A DNA stretch of 64,000 bases from NCBI RefSeq assembly GCF_007747215.1, contig NZ_CP036273.1:3704322-3768321 (forward strand), in the 5' to 3' direction. The notes beneath the pieces are model-generated. The model was not told the origin of the DNA. It worked only from the letters and a program-made list of their open reading frames with translations, and ran no database searches. This stretch comes from Urbifossiella limnaea. GTDB lineage: Bacteria > Planctomycetota > Planctomycetia > Gemmatales > Gemmataceae. Below are positions 37,682 through 46,684 of this stretch, piece by piece (position 1 is the first letter of the stretch; every line of letters begins with the position of its first letter). The translations under genes were made by a program, and so were the position numbers.

Positions 37682-39028
37682 ATGAGCCGCCTGTCGCCGT
37701 CCGGTCAGCGCAAAGTGTTCGGCCTGGGGATGGTCGTGACCGCCGTCGCGGTCGGGTACTGGACGTTCTTCTCGGACGGCCTGCCGATCTGGCGCGGCCC
37801 GTCGGCCTCGGCCTCGGAGATCGCCGCGGGCCGGGAGTTGTTCGAGCGCGAGTGGAGCGCGAACGACCCGATGGCCCGCGGCGACGGGCTCGGGCCGGTG
37901 TTCAACGCCCGGTCGTGCGCCGCCTGCCACTTCCAGGGCGGGCTCGGCGGCGGCGGGGCGAACGAGCACAACGCGTTGGGCTTCGAGGTGCTGCCGCGGC
38001 CCGGCGACCACACCTTCCGCAGCGGCACCATCCACAACTTCAGCACCAACCCGGCCGTGCGCGAGACGATCGGCCGGCTCAGCCAGATCCACCCGACTGT
38101 GACCGGCAGCACGACCGTGACCGGTACTCCCGACTGTCAGCGGACCATCACCGTCCCCGACTTCAACCCCGTGCGGACGCAACCGGTGCAGGCCACGGCC
38201 CTGTTCGGCGCCGGCTGGATCGACCTGATTTCGGACCGCGCCATCCTCCGCAACGCCCGCAACCGGGGCGTGCAGAACGCGGTTCGTGAACTGTCCCTCC
38301 AGTTCGACGACATCCCCGTCGGGAAGGTCCGGCACGTCGCCGGCGGCGTCGGCAAATTCGGCTGGCGCGGTCAGTTCCACACGCTGTCCGAGTTCGTGTC
38401 GGTGGCGTGTGCGAACGAACTCGGCCTCGGCACGCCGGACAACCCTCAGGCGCAGCCGTTCACGAGCCACAGCCCGGCGAGTGAGCCCGACCTGGACCGC
38501 ACACAGGTCCGGCAACTGGTGGCATTCGTGAAGACACTCCCGCGGCCGATCGAGGCCGATGGCGGGGCGCACGCGGCCCGCGGCAGGCAACTGTTCGGCG
38601 AGATCGGCTGTGCCGCGTGCCACGTCCCCGACCTGGGCGGCGTCACCGGCGTGTACAGCGACTTCCTCCTGTACGTGATGGAAGACCCGGTGCCGAGCGG
38701 CGGCCGCGGCGGAAGCGCTTACGACCCCGCCCCGCCAGAGCTGAACCTGCCCGGCCGGCCGGGGAGCGAGACGGAGCCGAACGAGTGGAAGACGCCGCCG
38801 CTGTGGGGCGTGGCCGACTCGGCCCCGTACTGGCACGACGGCACGGCCCCGAGTCTGAAGGACGCCGTGCTGAAGCACCGCGGCAACGGCAAGGCGGTGT
38901 CGGAGCGGTTCAAGAAGCTGCCGGCCGCGGACCAGGAGTCGGTGCTGGCCTTCCTCGGTACACTGAAGGCGCCGCCGGACGCGCAGCCCCTGCGAAACTC
39001 GGCCGTGACCCGCCTGGCTCGGAAGTGA
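37682..39028 (+). CDS. Di-heme oxidoreductase (DUF1111 family)
   Basis: 448 residues. An N-terminal membrane helix or signal (VFGLGMVVTAVAVGYWTFF, residues 13-31) precedes the mature domain. Two CxxCH heme sites are visible: SCAACHFQGG near residue 80 and GCAACHVPDLGG near 312. Family motifs include GLGPVFNARSCAACH, TALFGAGWIDLISD and TPPLWGVADSAPYWHDG. The family is distantly related to di-heme peroxidases (MauG-like) and acts in the periplasm. Start ATG at 37682 has GGAGG 6 nt upstream. Its stop overlaps the GTG of mug. Confidence 0.9.
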   Translation: MSRLSPSGQRKVFGLGMVVTAVAVGYWTFFSDGLPIWRGPSASASEIAAGRELFEREWSANDPMARGDGLGPVFNARSCAACHFQGGLGGGGANEHNALGFEVLPRPGDHTFRSGTIHNFSTNPAVRETIGRLSQIHPTVTGSTTVTGTPDCQRTITVPDFNPVRTQPVQATALFGAGWIDLISDRAILRNARNRGVQNAVRELSLQFDDIPVGKVRHVAGGVGKFGWRGQFHTLSEFVSVACANELGLGTPDNPQAQPFTSHSPASEPDLDRTQVRQLVAFVKTLPRPIEADGGAHAARGRQLFGEIGCAACHVPDLGGVTGVYSDFLLYVMEDPVPSGGRGGSAYDPAPPELNLPGRPGSETEPNEWKTPPLWGVADSAPYWHDGTAPSLKDAVLKHRGNGKAVSERFKKLPAADQESVLAFLGTLKAPPDAQPLRNSAVTRLARK

Positions 39029-39576
39029 AGAGACCAACCCGCGCCGATCTCCTCGCCGCCGCCGGCAAGACTGTTCCCGACGTGACCGCCCCTGGGTTGA
39101 AGGTACTGTTCTGCGGCATCAACCCGGGGCTGTACACGGCGGCGATCGGCCACCACTTCGGCCGCCCCGGCAACCGCTTCTGGCCGACCCTCCACGCCGC
39201 CGGGTTCACCCCGCGGCTGTTTGACCCCTCCGAGGAGCAGCAGTTGCTGCCACTCGGCTACGGCATCACGAACGTGGTCTCCCGCGCCACCGCCGCCGCA
39301 GACGAACTGGCCGATGACGAGGTCCGTGCCGGCGGGTTGGTGCTCGTCGAGAAGCTGAGACGGCTCGCGCCGACGTTCCTGGCGGTGTTGGGTGTTGGCG
39401 CATATCGCGTGGCGTTCGGGAGGCCGAAAGCTGCCGTCGGCGAGCAACCGGAGCGGATCGGCGAGACGCGGGTGTGGGTGCTCCCAAATCCGAGCGGGCT
39501 GAACGTCTTTTACCAGCAGAAGATGGTTGCACTTTTCTCAGAACTGCGTGGGGTAGCTTGCCCCTCGCATGGTTGA
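39025..39576 (+). CDS. mug: G/U mismatch-specific uracil-DNA glycosylase
   Basis: 183 residues. The GTG start (39025) overlaps the stop of the upstream gene (GTGA). Motif 1, FCGINPG, lies at residues 29-35, followed by HHFGRPGNRFW. Motif 2, LPNPSGLN, is at residues 153-160. These form the active site that excises uracil or ethenocytosine opposite guanine. The C-terminal 23 residues (VFYQQKMVALFSELRGVACPSHG) come from lower-GC DNA. A second Mug-like ending (SGLNAHYQADALARVFGELR) is encoded about 320 bp downstream, so the 3' end looks mosaic. Confidence 0.92.
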   Translation: MKRPTRADLLAAAGKTVPDVTAPGLKVLFCGINPGLYTAAIGHHFGRPGNRFWPTLHAAGFTPRLFDPSEEQQLLPLGYGITNVVSRATAAADELADDEVRAGGLVLVEKLRRLAPTFLAVLGVGAYRVAFGRPKAAVGEQPERIGETRVWVLPNPSGLNVFYQQKMVALFSELRGVACPSHG

Positions 39577-39587
39577 GAGGCTCTGTC

Positions 39588-39824
39588 ATGGATTTCACTT
39601 GGGGGCGGGCACGTTACACGTCGAGGAAGATCAAAGACGTTCAACAAGGCTACGAGGGATTTGAACTCGTCCGGCAACAGGACGGAGCAGATCTGCGTGT
39701 GGCAAGCGTCGTGTTCTGGGACGCTACAGGACAATTCTGGGTCGAAACATTCGGCACCGACATTCCGCTCCAAGTACTCGAAGAACTGATTGCTGAGACG
39801 AAGGAAAAGGTGCGGATCCGGTAG
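39588..39824 (+). CDS. 78-residue hypothetical protein in a lower-GC patch
   Basis: 78 residues from the ATG at 39588: MDFTWGRARYTSRKIKDV, then GYEGFELVRQQDGADLRVASVVFWDATGQFWVETFG and IPLQVLEELIAETKEKVRIR. The last two parts could form an all-beta core with a C-terminal helix. I do not recognise the family. Base composition is clearly lower in GC than neighbouring genes, and codons such as AGA, TCA, CAA and TTT are more common. It lies between the present mug ending and a mug 3' remnant, so it probably arrived with the DNA that replaced the mug tail. Confidence 0.6.
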   Translation: MDFTWGRARYTSRKIKDVQQGYEGFELVRQQDGADLRVASVVFWDATGQFWVETFGTDIPLQVLEELIAETKEKVRIR

Positions 39825-39832
39825 CACCCTGA

Positions 39833-39931
39833 ACGCACAGATGTCTACACAGCCCGAGTGGTTTGAACGCCCACTACCAGGCCGACGCCTTGGCCCGCGT
39901 GTTCGGCGAGTTACGAGGCGCTGCTGGCTGA
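39833..39931 (+). pseudogene. Remnant of a mug 3' end
   Basis: Frame starting at 39833 and ending in TGA at 39929-39931 reads ...HSPSGLNAHYQADALARVFGELRGAAG. This matches the conserved Mug C-terminus (NPSGLN plus the following helix). No start codon or upstream Mug domain is in this frame. The present mug, ending at 39576, has the same motif as NPSGLNVFYQQKMVALFSELR. The remnant therefore appears to be the displaced original ending. Confidence 0.7.
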
Positions 39932-39935
39932 GGGG

Positions 39936-41087
39936 TCATCGCCCGGCCAACTCGTGGAAGAAATCTTCGAATCGCCGCGTCATCGCGTCCCGGCTGAACT
40001 CGGATTCGACCTTTCGCCGGGCCGCCGCTCCGAACGCCGCCGCCATCAGCGGCCGCTCCAGGTAGCGGCCCACCGCCTCGGCCAGGGCCGTGGGGTCATT
40101 CGGCGGCACGATCTGGCCGCTCCGGCCGTCGTCGATCAGCGTCGGGTTCGCGCCCACGGCGGTGGCCACGACCGCCCGGCCGGCGGCCATGTACTCCAGC
40201 AGAGCGTTCGACATCCCCTCCGAGTGGGACGGCAACACCGCGATCTCGACCGTCCGCAGGAAGGCCGCCGCGTCGGGGATCGAACCGCGGAACACGAACC
40301 GGCTGCCGAGGCCGAGCTCGGCGTGAAGCCGCTCCAGTTCCTCGCGCTGCTCGCCGTCGCCGGCCACCTCGAACACCAGGCACGAGTGCCGCTCCAGCAG
40401 CAGCTTCGCGGCGTGCATCAGGCCGGCGATGTTCTTCACCGGCCGAAGGTTCGCCACACAGCCGACGCGGACGCGTTTCTTGGTCGTGTCGGGCAGCAGG
40501 AACCGGTTGAACCGCTGGGTGTCGACGCCGTTCTCCAGCACGACCACGCGGTCGGGCGTGTAGCCGTCGCCGGCGACGATGGCGTCGCGGCCGGCGGCGG
40601 TGTTCGTGAGGAAGCGGCTGACGAACGGCCGGATGACGCGCCCGGCGACGCGGTCCTTACGAGTGAGGGCGTAGCCGAGATTGTTCCGCACCCGCACGAC
40701 GGCTTTCACACCCGCCGCGCGGGCGACCGGCACACCGAAGTACGACGAGTCCTGGAAGTACGTCTGCACAACGTCCGGTTGCGTGTCGCGCCAGTACGCC
40801 CGGAGCCGGGAAGCGGCTTGAACGCCGCCGCGGCTCAGCAACTTCCGCACGCCGAGCCGCACGACGGGGCAGTCGGCCGGCTCGAGCGCCCGGGACAGAT
40901 CATCTTCGCCGTCGAGCAACACGAGCGACGGCCGGACGCGGCTCCGGTCGAGGTGGTTGATGAGGGCGACGAGTTGGCTCTCGGTGCCGGCGCGGGTGAG
41001 GCGGTCGATGACGAACGACACCCGGACCGGCGCGGCGGCCGGCGGGGCGACGGGATCGGCAAGGCGCGGCGCGAGGAGTGCGGACAT
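39936..41087 (-). CDS. GT4 family glycosyltransferase
   Basis: 383 residues, GT-B fold. The N-terminal domain has SFVIDRLTRAGTESQLVALINHLD. The C-terminal nucleotide-sugar domain has VGCVANLRPVKNIAGLMHAAKLL, FRGSIPDAAAFLRTVEIAVLPSHSEGMSNALLEYMAAGRAVVATAVG and the conserved EGMSNALLE Glu pair region. Cytoplasmic, probably building a cell-surface polysaccharide; donor and acceptor unknown. It begins 18 bp after the stop of a second GT4 gene, so the pair forms an operon. Confidence 0.9.
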   Translation of the reverse strand: MSALLAPRLADPVAPPAAAPVRVSFVIDRLTRAGTESQLVALINHLDRSRVRPSLVLLDGEDDLSRALEPADCPVVRLGVRKLLSRGGVQAASRLRAYWRDTQPDVVQTYFQDSSYFGVPVARAAGVKAVVRVRNNLGYALTRKDRVAGRVIRPFVSRFLTNTAAGRDAIVAGDGYTPDRVVVLENGVDTQRFNRFLLPDTTKKRVRVGCVANLRPVKNIAGLMHAAKLLLERHSCLVFEVAGDGEQREELERLHAELGLGSRFVFRGSIPDAAAFLRTVEIAVLPSHSEGMSNALLEYMAAGRAVVATAVGANPTLIDDGRSGQIVPPNDPTALAEAVGRYLERPLMAAAFGAAARRKVESEFSRDAMTRRFEDFFHELAGR

Positions 41088-41105
41088 CCGTGTCCCTCCG
41101 GTCAG

Positions 41106-42236
41106 TCAAACGGCAACGGGCGACGGGCGGAGCCGGGCGAACAGGTCGAGATACGCGGCCGCCTGGGCGTCGAACGTGAACAGCCGCTGCATCCGTGCGC
41201 GACCGGCGTTCCCCAGGCGTGCCCGCAGCGCGCCATCCTTCAGCGACTGAACCAACCGGTCGGCCAGTTCGTCAGGCCGACCGGGTTGTACGAGGTAGCC
41301 CGTCTCGCCGTCGGCGATCACTTCGGGCGTGCCGCCGACCGCCGTCGCGACGACAGGGACGCCGGCCGCGCTCGCTTCGAGCGCGACGTTCGGCAGCCCC
41401 TCGGTGAACGACGGCAGCGTCACCACGTCCGCGGCGGCGAGGAGCGAATCCAGGTCGTCGCGGAAGCCGGGCAGCACGACTCGACCGGTGAGCCCGCGAG
41501 CGCGAACCTGTTGCTCCAACTCCGCCCGCAGAACGCCCTCGCCGAAGATCACCACGCCCGCCACGGGGTCCGCCTTCAGGACCGCCGTCGCGGCGTCAAT
41601 CAGGACACCGAACCCCTTCTCGGGGCTGAGCCGACCCGCCGCGACGACGACCCGCGACACCCGGCTGTCACGCGGGAAGAAATCGAGTAGCCGCCCGCGG
41701 GCCGGTTCGGTCGTGGCGAAGGCGCCGAGGCGGGCCGAGTTGCGGACGACGCTGACGCGGCCGGCCGGCACGCCGCACCAGTTCCGCACCCGCGCGGCCT
41801 GCCCCTCCGACACCGCGACGACGTGATCCATCAGCCGCAGGTGCCGTCGGTCGAGCCACTCGTAGGCGCGGACGCGTCGGTCCTGCCACGTCCACCCGCG
41901 CGACACGGCGACGGCCGGCACCCCGACCCGCCGCGCGGCGACGCGGCCGAGCAGATTCGCCTTATAGCCGTGGCACAACAAGATCTCACATCCCAACTCG
42001 CGGATCGTGGCCGTGAGTTCGGCGGTGACGCGGATCAACCGCGGGAAGTCGGCCCGCAGTGCGACCGCTTCGCGCCCCCGGTCGCGGACCACGTCGAGGA
42101 ACGCGGCACACCGGCCGCCCTCCGGGAAGCTGACGAACGCGGTGCGGACGGAGTCCGGGAGGGCGTCAGCGAGCCCGAGCATCTGCCGCTCGGGGCCGCC
42201 GTAGAACGTGCTCGCGGTCAGGTGGACGACGGTCAT
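41106..42236 (-). CDS. GT4 family glycosyltransferase
   Basis: 376 residues from the ATG at 42236 (MTVVHLTASTFYGGPERQMLGLADAL); an upstream extension to 42398 has no family similarity. GT-B fold: HGYKANLLGRVAARRVGVPAVAVSRGW in the N-terminal half; VVAAGRLSPEKGFGVLIDAATAVL and LPSFTEGLPNVALEASAAGVPVVATAVGGTPEVI in the donor-binding half. It is the promoter-proximal gene of a two-glycosyltransferase operon. The sugar specificity is not readable from sequence. Confidence 0.9.
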   Translation of the reverse strand: MTVVHLTASTFYGGPERQMLGLADALPDSVRTAFVSFPEGGRCAAFLDVVRDRGREAVALRADFPRLIRVTAELTATIRELGCEILLCHGYKANLLGRVAARRVGVPAVAVSRGWTWQDRRVRAYEWLDRRHLRLMDHVVAVSEGQAARVRNWCGVPAGRVSVVRNSARLGAFATTEPARGRLLDFFPRDSRVSRVVVAAGRLSPEKGFGVLIDAATAVLKADPVAGVVIFGEGVLRAELEQQVRARGLTGRVVLPGFRDDLDSLLAAADVVTLPSFTEGLPNVALEASAAGVPVVATAVGGTPEVIADGETGYLVQPGRPDELADRLVQSLKDGALRARLGNAGRARMQRLFTFDAQAAAYLDLFARLRPSPVAV

Positions 42237-42398
42237 TCCCGGTCGCGTCCGTGCGGCAGGGGCGATTGAAACGAATGGGGAGTGTAGGGCCCGCAGCGGG
42301 GGCGTGTCCAGTGGGATCGGTTTGACGGTGGGTGACGCGAGCTTTGGCAGAGTGTTCGGCCGCGGTGCGGACCGCGGCCGAGTGGTCGGTGCGAACAA

Positions 42399-43550
42399 TC
42401 ACCCCTTCGCCACCTGCACCCACTGGTGGGACTTGGCCGAGTCGAGGATCGCGTCCAGTACGGCCTGCGTCTCCAGGGCGTCGCGGAAGGTCGGGCCGGC
42501 GGGCGTGCCGGTCTCCAGCCCCGTGATGAAGTCCGCGACCTGGTGCGTGAAGCTGCAGTCGTAGCCGACCGCGAGGCCCGGCACCCACCACTTGTCCATG
42601 TACGGGTGCTCGCCGCCGTTGTCGGTCACGTGGATCGACTTCCAGCCGCGAATCTTGCCCTCGTCCTTGTAGTCGAACATCTGGAGGCGGTGCAGGTCGT
42701 GCAGGTCCCAGGCCAGGCTCGCCTTCTCGCCGTTGATCTCGAACGTGTACTGCGCCTTGTGTCCACGGGCGTAGCGGGTGCTCTCGAAGTTCGCCAGCGA
42801 CCCGTTGCTGAACTTGCCCATGAAGATGCAGGCGTCGTCGATACCGACCGGCTCCACCTTGCCGGTCAGGTTGTGCTTCCGCTCCTTCACGAACGTCTCG
42901 GTAAGCGCCGAGATGCTCTCCACCGAGCCGTTCAGCCACACGGCCGTGTCGATGCAGTGGGCGAGCAGGTCGCCGCTGACGCCGCTGCCGGCCGCGGCCA
43001 CATCCAGCCGCCACAGCCCCTGCCCACCCTGCGGCAGGTCGGCGTTGATCGTCCAGTCCTGGAGGAACTTGGCCCGGTAGTGAAAGATCTTCCCGAGCCG
43101 GCCTTCCTCGATCAACTTCTTGGCGAGCGTGACCGCCGGGATGCGGCGGTAGTTGTACCACACCATGTTGGGCACCTTGGCCCGCTCCACGGCGGCGACC
43201 ATCTCGCGCCCCTCGGCCACGTTCATCGCCAGCGGCTTCTCGCACAGGATCATCTTCCCCGCCGCGGCGGCGGTGATCGCAATCTCCTTGTGGAGGTTGT
43301 TCGGGGTGCAGATGTCGATCGCGTCGATGTCGGGGCGGGCGATGAGCTTCTTCCAGTCGGTCTCGACCGACTCGTAGCCCCACTGGTCGGCGAACTCCTT
43401 GGCCTTGGCCGCGTCCCGGGCGCACGCGGCCTTGAGGACCACGCGGTAGTCCGACGGGAAGAACTGGCCGACCTGCTTGTACGCGTTCGAGTGGGCGCGG
43501 CCCATGAACCCGTACCCGATCATCCCGACCCGGAGTTCCTTGCTCGGCAT
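42399..43550 (-). CDS. Gfo/Idh/MocA family oxidoreductase
   Basis: 383 residues from the ATG at 43550 ([27 protein letters not shown]). A Rossmann GxGxxG-type motif (GYGFMGRAH) opens the NAD(P)-binding domain. [39 protein letters not shown] contains the EKP motif near residue 105 that carries the catalytic Lys. The C-terminal alpha/beta domain follows ([17 protein letters not shown]). Such enzymes oxidise or reduce sugars and inositols; the substrate is unknown. The stop is followed by 162 bp to the glycosyltransferase operon. Confidence 0.93.
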   Translation of the reverse strand: MPSKELRVGMIGYGFMGRAHSNAYKQVGQFFPSDYRVVLKAACARDAAKAKEFADQWGYESVETDWKKLIARPDIDAIDICTPNNLHKEIAITAAAAGKMILCEKPLAMNVAEGREMVAAVERAKVPNMVWYNYRRIPAVTLAKKLIEEGRLGKIFHYRAKFLQDWTINADLPQGGQGLWRLDVAAAGSGVSGDLLAHCIDTAVWLNGSVESISALTETFVKERKHNLTGKVEPVGIDDACIFMGKFSNGSLANFESTRYARGHKAQYTFEINGEKASLAWDLHDLHRLQMFDYKDEGKIRGWKSIHVTDNGGEHPYMDKWWVPGLAVGYDCSFTHQVADFITGLETGTPAGPTFRDALETQAVLDAILDSAKSHQWVQVAKG

Positions 43551-43603
43551 GGGAGAGCGACCTCGGCGTGGAAGGAGTGTGATGGGGAGGATACCGCCCC
43601 CGC

Positions 43604-44500
43604 TCACGGCCGGCCAGCTTCCTTCGCCGGCGGCGTGAAGTGGTCGTAAACGGCCTTCGCCACGTTCGCCAGTAGCACCTGTGCGGCGTTGTCCACGGCC
43701 CACCGCTGGTCGGCGTTCTCGTTCGTCAGGACGCACAGCGCCACCGGGCCGGAGGGGAGCGTCATGATGCCGGCCTGGGTGCGGGCGTTGCTGACCGCGC
43801 CGGTCTTGTGGGCCAGAAGCACGCCGGGCGGGAGGTAGCGCTTGAACATCGCAGTGTCGTCGCAGGCCCGGAGGTGGGCGATCATCGCCTTGCACGCCTC
43901 CTCGGAGACGAGCTTGTTCTCCTGAAGCATTTCCAGCAGCTTCACCATCTCGCGGGCGGTGGTGCTGCCGAGGCCGTACTTCTTGGTCCGCTCCGGGTCC
44001 ACGCTCGTGGTGCTGCCGCGGAACACCTGGGCGTTGATCCGCGTCTCCGTCAGCCCGAGCTTCGCCATCCGCTCGTTCACGGGGCGGATGCCGGTCTGCT
44101 CCAGGACGAGGTTCGTGGCGGTGTTGTCGGAGACGGCGATCATCAGCCGCACGGCGTCCCGCAGCGGAAACGTCGCGCCGTCGGAGAAGTGCGACGTGAG
44201 GACGCCGCTGCCCGGGACGCGGTGCTCCTTCTTCAGGGTGAGCGTCGTGCCGAAGTCGATCTTCTTGTCGGCCGCCTGGTAGAACGCTTCGACCATCACC
44301 GGGAACTTGATCAGGCTCGCCGTCGGCATCGGCTCGTCGGCCTGGTGGTAGAACTCGGCGCCGGTCTTGAGGTGCTTCACGGCCACGGCGACGCGACCGC
44401 GGTGGGCCTTGAGCAACGGGGCGAGCGTGTCGGCCAGCTCGGCGGCCGTGGCCGGCCGGGCGAGGGACGCGAGCAGAACGAGTGCGGCGACGGTACGCAT
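43604..44500 (-). CDS. Class A beta-lactamase-fold serine hydrolase
   Basis: 298 residues. Signal peptide at 1-19. SxxK is at residues 62-65 (SLIK), SDN at 124-126 and KTG at 232-234 (HKTG), so the serine acyl-enzyme machinery is complete. The omega-loop Glu of class A enzymes (ExxLN before DTTxP) is missing: the corresponding stretch is [24 protein letters not shown]. It may therefore acylate without efficient deacylation, acting as a penicillin-binding or peptidase-like protein, not a true beta-lactamase. Periplasmic by the signal peptide. It lies 53 bp upstream of the Gfo/Idh/MocA gene on the same strand. Confidence 0.85.
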   Translation of the reverse strand: MRTVAALVLLASLARPATAAELADTLAPLLKAHRGRVAVAVKHLKTGAEFYHQADEPMPTASLIKFPVMVEAFYQAADKKIDFGTTLTLKKEHRVPGSGVLTSHFSDGATFPLRDAVRLMIAVSDNTATNLVLEQTGIRPVNERMAKLGLTETRINAQVFRGSTTSVDPERTKKYGLGSTTAREMVKLLEMLQENKLVSEEACKAMIAHLRACDDTAMFKRYLPPGVLLAHKTGAVSNARTQAGIMTLPSGPVALCVLTNENADQRWAVDNAAQVLLANVAKAVYDHFTPPAKEAGRP

Positions 44501-44575
44501 GTGTCACCTCCGGGGTGCGGTGCGGGTGTTGTAGCCGGGGGTGAACCGGCCCGGCTCGGTCCGTAGAAAATCGTC

Positions 44576-45919
44576 ATGAGCGACGAGTTGATCGTGTCCG
44601 TGTCGGGCATCCGAGGCGTGGTCGGTCGCGGGCTCACCGCCGAGGCCGCGGCCCGGTTCGCCGCCGCCTACGGCGGCACCGTCGGGCCGAAGCCCGTTCT
44701 CGTCAGCCGCGACGGCCGGCCGAGCGGCGACATGCTGCGGCACGCCGTCATCGCGGGGCTGCTCGGGGCCGGCTGCACCGTCGAAGACATCGGCATCACG
44801 CCGACGCCGACGTGCGGGTTCGCGGTGCGGGCGCTCGGGGCCGCGGGCGCGATCCAGATCACGGCGAGCCACAACCCGGCGCCGTGGAACGGCCTCAAGA
44901 TGTTCGGCGCCGACGGCGCCGTGCTCCCCGCCGACCGCGGGGCCGAGGTCCGCGGCCGCTACGAATCCGGCGACTTCCCGCGCGCCGCGTGGGACGGCAT
45001 CGGTTGCACCCGCGTCCCGCCCGACGTGCTCGGAGACCACCGGCAGGCCGTCCTCGACCTCGTCAGCGTGGCGAGCGTGGCGGCGCACCGCTTCCGGGTC
45101 TTCCTCGACGCCAACGGCGGCGCCGGCGGCCCGCTCGGCGTCCAGCTCCTCGCCGACCTGGGGTGCGAGGTCGTGCAGCACGGCTGCGAGCCGACCGGCC
45201 ACTTCACCCACGAGCCCGAGCCGACGCCGGCCCACCTCACGGACGTGGCCCCGTGGGTGAAGCAGTCCGGCTCCGCCGTCGGCTTCGTCCTCGACCCCGA
45301 CGCCGACCGCCTGGCACTGATCGACGAGCACGGCGTCTGCGTGAGCGAGGAGGCGACGCTGGCGCTGGCCGTGCAGTACCGCCTGAACCAGGAGGCCGGG
45401 CCGGTCGTCCTCAACCTCAGCACGTCGCGGATGGCCGAGGACGTCGCCCGCGCCGCGGGGTGTACTTGCGTGCGGGCCGCGGTCGGCGAGGCGAACGTGG
45501 TCGGCCGGATGCGGGCGGAAGGGGCCGTGATCGGCGGCGAGGGGAACGGCGGCGTCATCGACCCGCGCGTCGGCTGGGTGCGCGACCCGTTCGTCGGCAT
45601 GGCGTTCATTCTGAGCCTGATGGCCGAGACGGGGCGGCCGTTCTCCGAGCTGGTGGCCGGGCTGCCGCGGTACGCCATGCTCAAGACGAAGTTCGAGGTG
45701 CCGCGCTCGAAGCTTGCCGCCGCCTACGACGCGCTCGAGCGCCGCTGGCCCGACGCCCGCGTGAACCGCGACGACGGCCTGCGCCTCGACGGCAGCGACT
45801 GGTGGCTGCACGTCCGCGGCAGTAACACGGAGCCGGTCGTGCGCGTGATCGCCGAGGCGCCGACCGACGCGGACGTGAGGCGACTGTGTGACGAGGCGGG
45901 GGCGGTGGTCACCGGCTGA
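44576..45919 (+). CDS. glmM: Phosphoglucosamine mutase-like phosphohexomutase
   Basis: 447 residues, near the usual 445. The phospho-serine loop is TASHNP (Ser98), the metal site DPDADRLALID near 240, and the sugar-binding loop EGNGGVID near 325. The C-terminal phosphate-binding motif is RGSNTEPVVRVIAEAP. GIRGVVGRGL opens the protein. It converts hexosamine- or hexose-6-phosphate to the 1-phosphate, needed for UDP-GlcNAc and peptidoglycan or glycans. PMM/PGM paralogues are hard to tell from GlmM, so the symbol is tentative. First gene of a run with sirtuin, folD and cheB, gaps 6, -4 and 17 bp. Confidence 0.85.
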   Translation: MSDELIVSVSGIRGVVGRGLTAEAAARFAAAYGGTVGPKPVLVSRDGRPSGDMLRHAVIAGLLGAGCTVEDIGITPTPTCGFAVRALGAAGAIQITASHNPAPWNGLKMFGADGAVLPADRGAEVRGRYESGDFPRAAWDGIGCTRVPPDVLGDHRQAVLDLVSVASVAAHRFRVFLDANGGAGGPLGVQLLADLGCEVVQHGCEPTGHFTHEPEPTPAHLTDVAPWVKQSGSAVGFVLDPDADRLALIDEHGVCVSEEATLALAVQYRLNQEAGPVVLNLSTSRMAEDVARAAGCTCVRAAVGEANVVGRMRAEGAVIGGEGNGGVIDPRVGWVRDPFVGMAFILSLMAETGRPFSELVAGLPRYAMLKTKFEVPRSKLAAAYDALERRWPDARVNRDDGLRLDGSDWWLHVRGSNTEPVVRVIAEAPTDADVRRLCDEAGAVVTG

Positions 45920-45925
45920 GGGCTC

Positions 45926-46684
45926 GTGATGACCGACGACTTCGACGGGGAATTGAAGCGCGCCGCCGACGCCCTCCGGGCCGCGTCGCGGGTGTGCGTG
46001 CTGACCGGAGCCGGCGTGTCGGCCGAGAGCGGCGTGCCGACGTTCCGCGCCTCCGACGGACTGTGGGAGGGCCACCGCATCGAGGACGTGGCCAGCCCGA
46101 TGGGGTTCGAGCGCGACCCGCGGCTGGTGTGGAACTTCTACAACGCACGCCGCGCGAACGTCCGCACGGTCCGGCCCAACCCCGGGCACCACGCCCTCGT
46201 CCGGCTCGAAGACCGCTACGGCACCCGCTTCACGCTCGTGACGCAGAACGTGGACGGCCTCCACCGCGTCGCCGGCACAAAGTCGCTGCTCGAAATCCAC
46301 GGCAGCCTCTACCGCACGCGCTGTACCTACTGCGGCGAGGTGCTCGACCGCGGGCTTGACGCCCTGCCCGCGATCCCGCACTGCCACTGCGGTGCGATGC
46401 TCCGGCCGGACATCGTGTGGTTCAACGAGAACCTCCCCCCGGACGTGTGGGACGCCGCTCAGATCGCGGCGTCCGAGTGCGACGTGATGCTCGTCGTCGG
46501 CACCTCCGCTGTCGTACACCCGGCCGCGTCGCTGATCCCGATCGCGAAGCGGACCAACGACGCCACCGTCGTCGAGGTCAACATGACCCGCACCGAGGCC
46601 AGCCACTACGCCGACGTCGGCCTGTACGGCCCGGCCGGCGAGGTGCTCCCGAAGCTCGTGGCCGAACTGGAACGAACCGCATGA
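45926..46684 (+). CDS. cobB: Sirtuin NAD-dependent protein deacylase
   Basis: 252 residues. The NAD-binding motif GAGVSAESGVPTFR is at about 28-41, TQNVDGLH at about 109-116 with catalytic His ESLLEIHGS near 128, and four zinc Cys (CTYC... CHCGA). The C-terminal motif VGTSAVVHPAASLIP is present. Class III sirtuins with an Ala-Arg/Tyr pocket remove acyl groups such as succinyl; here NARRANVRTVRPN could supply that pocket. Cytoplasmic. The start follows glmM by 6 bp and the stop overlaps the folD start. Confidence 0.93.
   Translation: MMTDDFDGELKRAADALRAASRVCVLTGAGVSAESGVPTFRASDGLWEGHRIEDVASPMGFERDPRLVWNFYNARRANVRTVRPNPGHHALVRLEDRYGTRFTLVTQNVDGLHRVAGTKSLLEIHGSLYRTRCTYCGEVLDRGLDALPAIPHCHCGAMLRPDIVWFNENLPPDVWDAAQIAASECDVMLVVGTSAVVHPAASLIPIAKRTNDATVVEVNMTRTEASHYADVGLYGPAGEVLPKLVAELERTA

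Noticed and set aside
39841-40065. Plus-strand frame starting MSTQPEWFERP near 39841 as a gene
   Set aside because: It is in a different frame from the Mug-like remnant and runs antisense through the glycosyltransferase end; no conserved pattern.
44504-46606. 700-codon minus-strand frame opposite glmM and the sirtuin gene
   Set aside because: Overlaps two clear conserved genes; composition typical of antisense frames.
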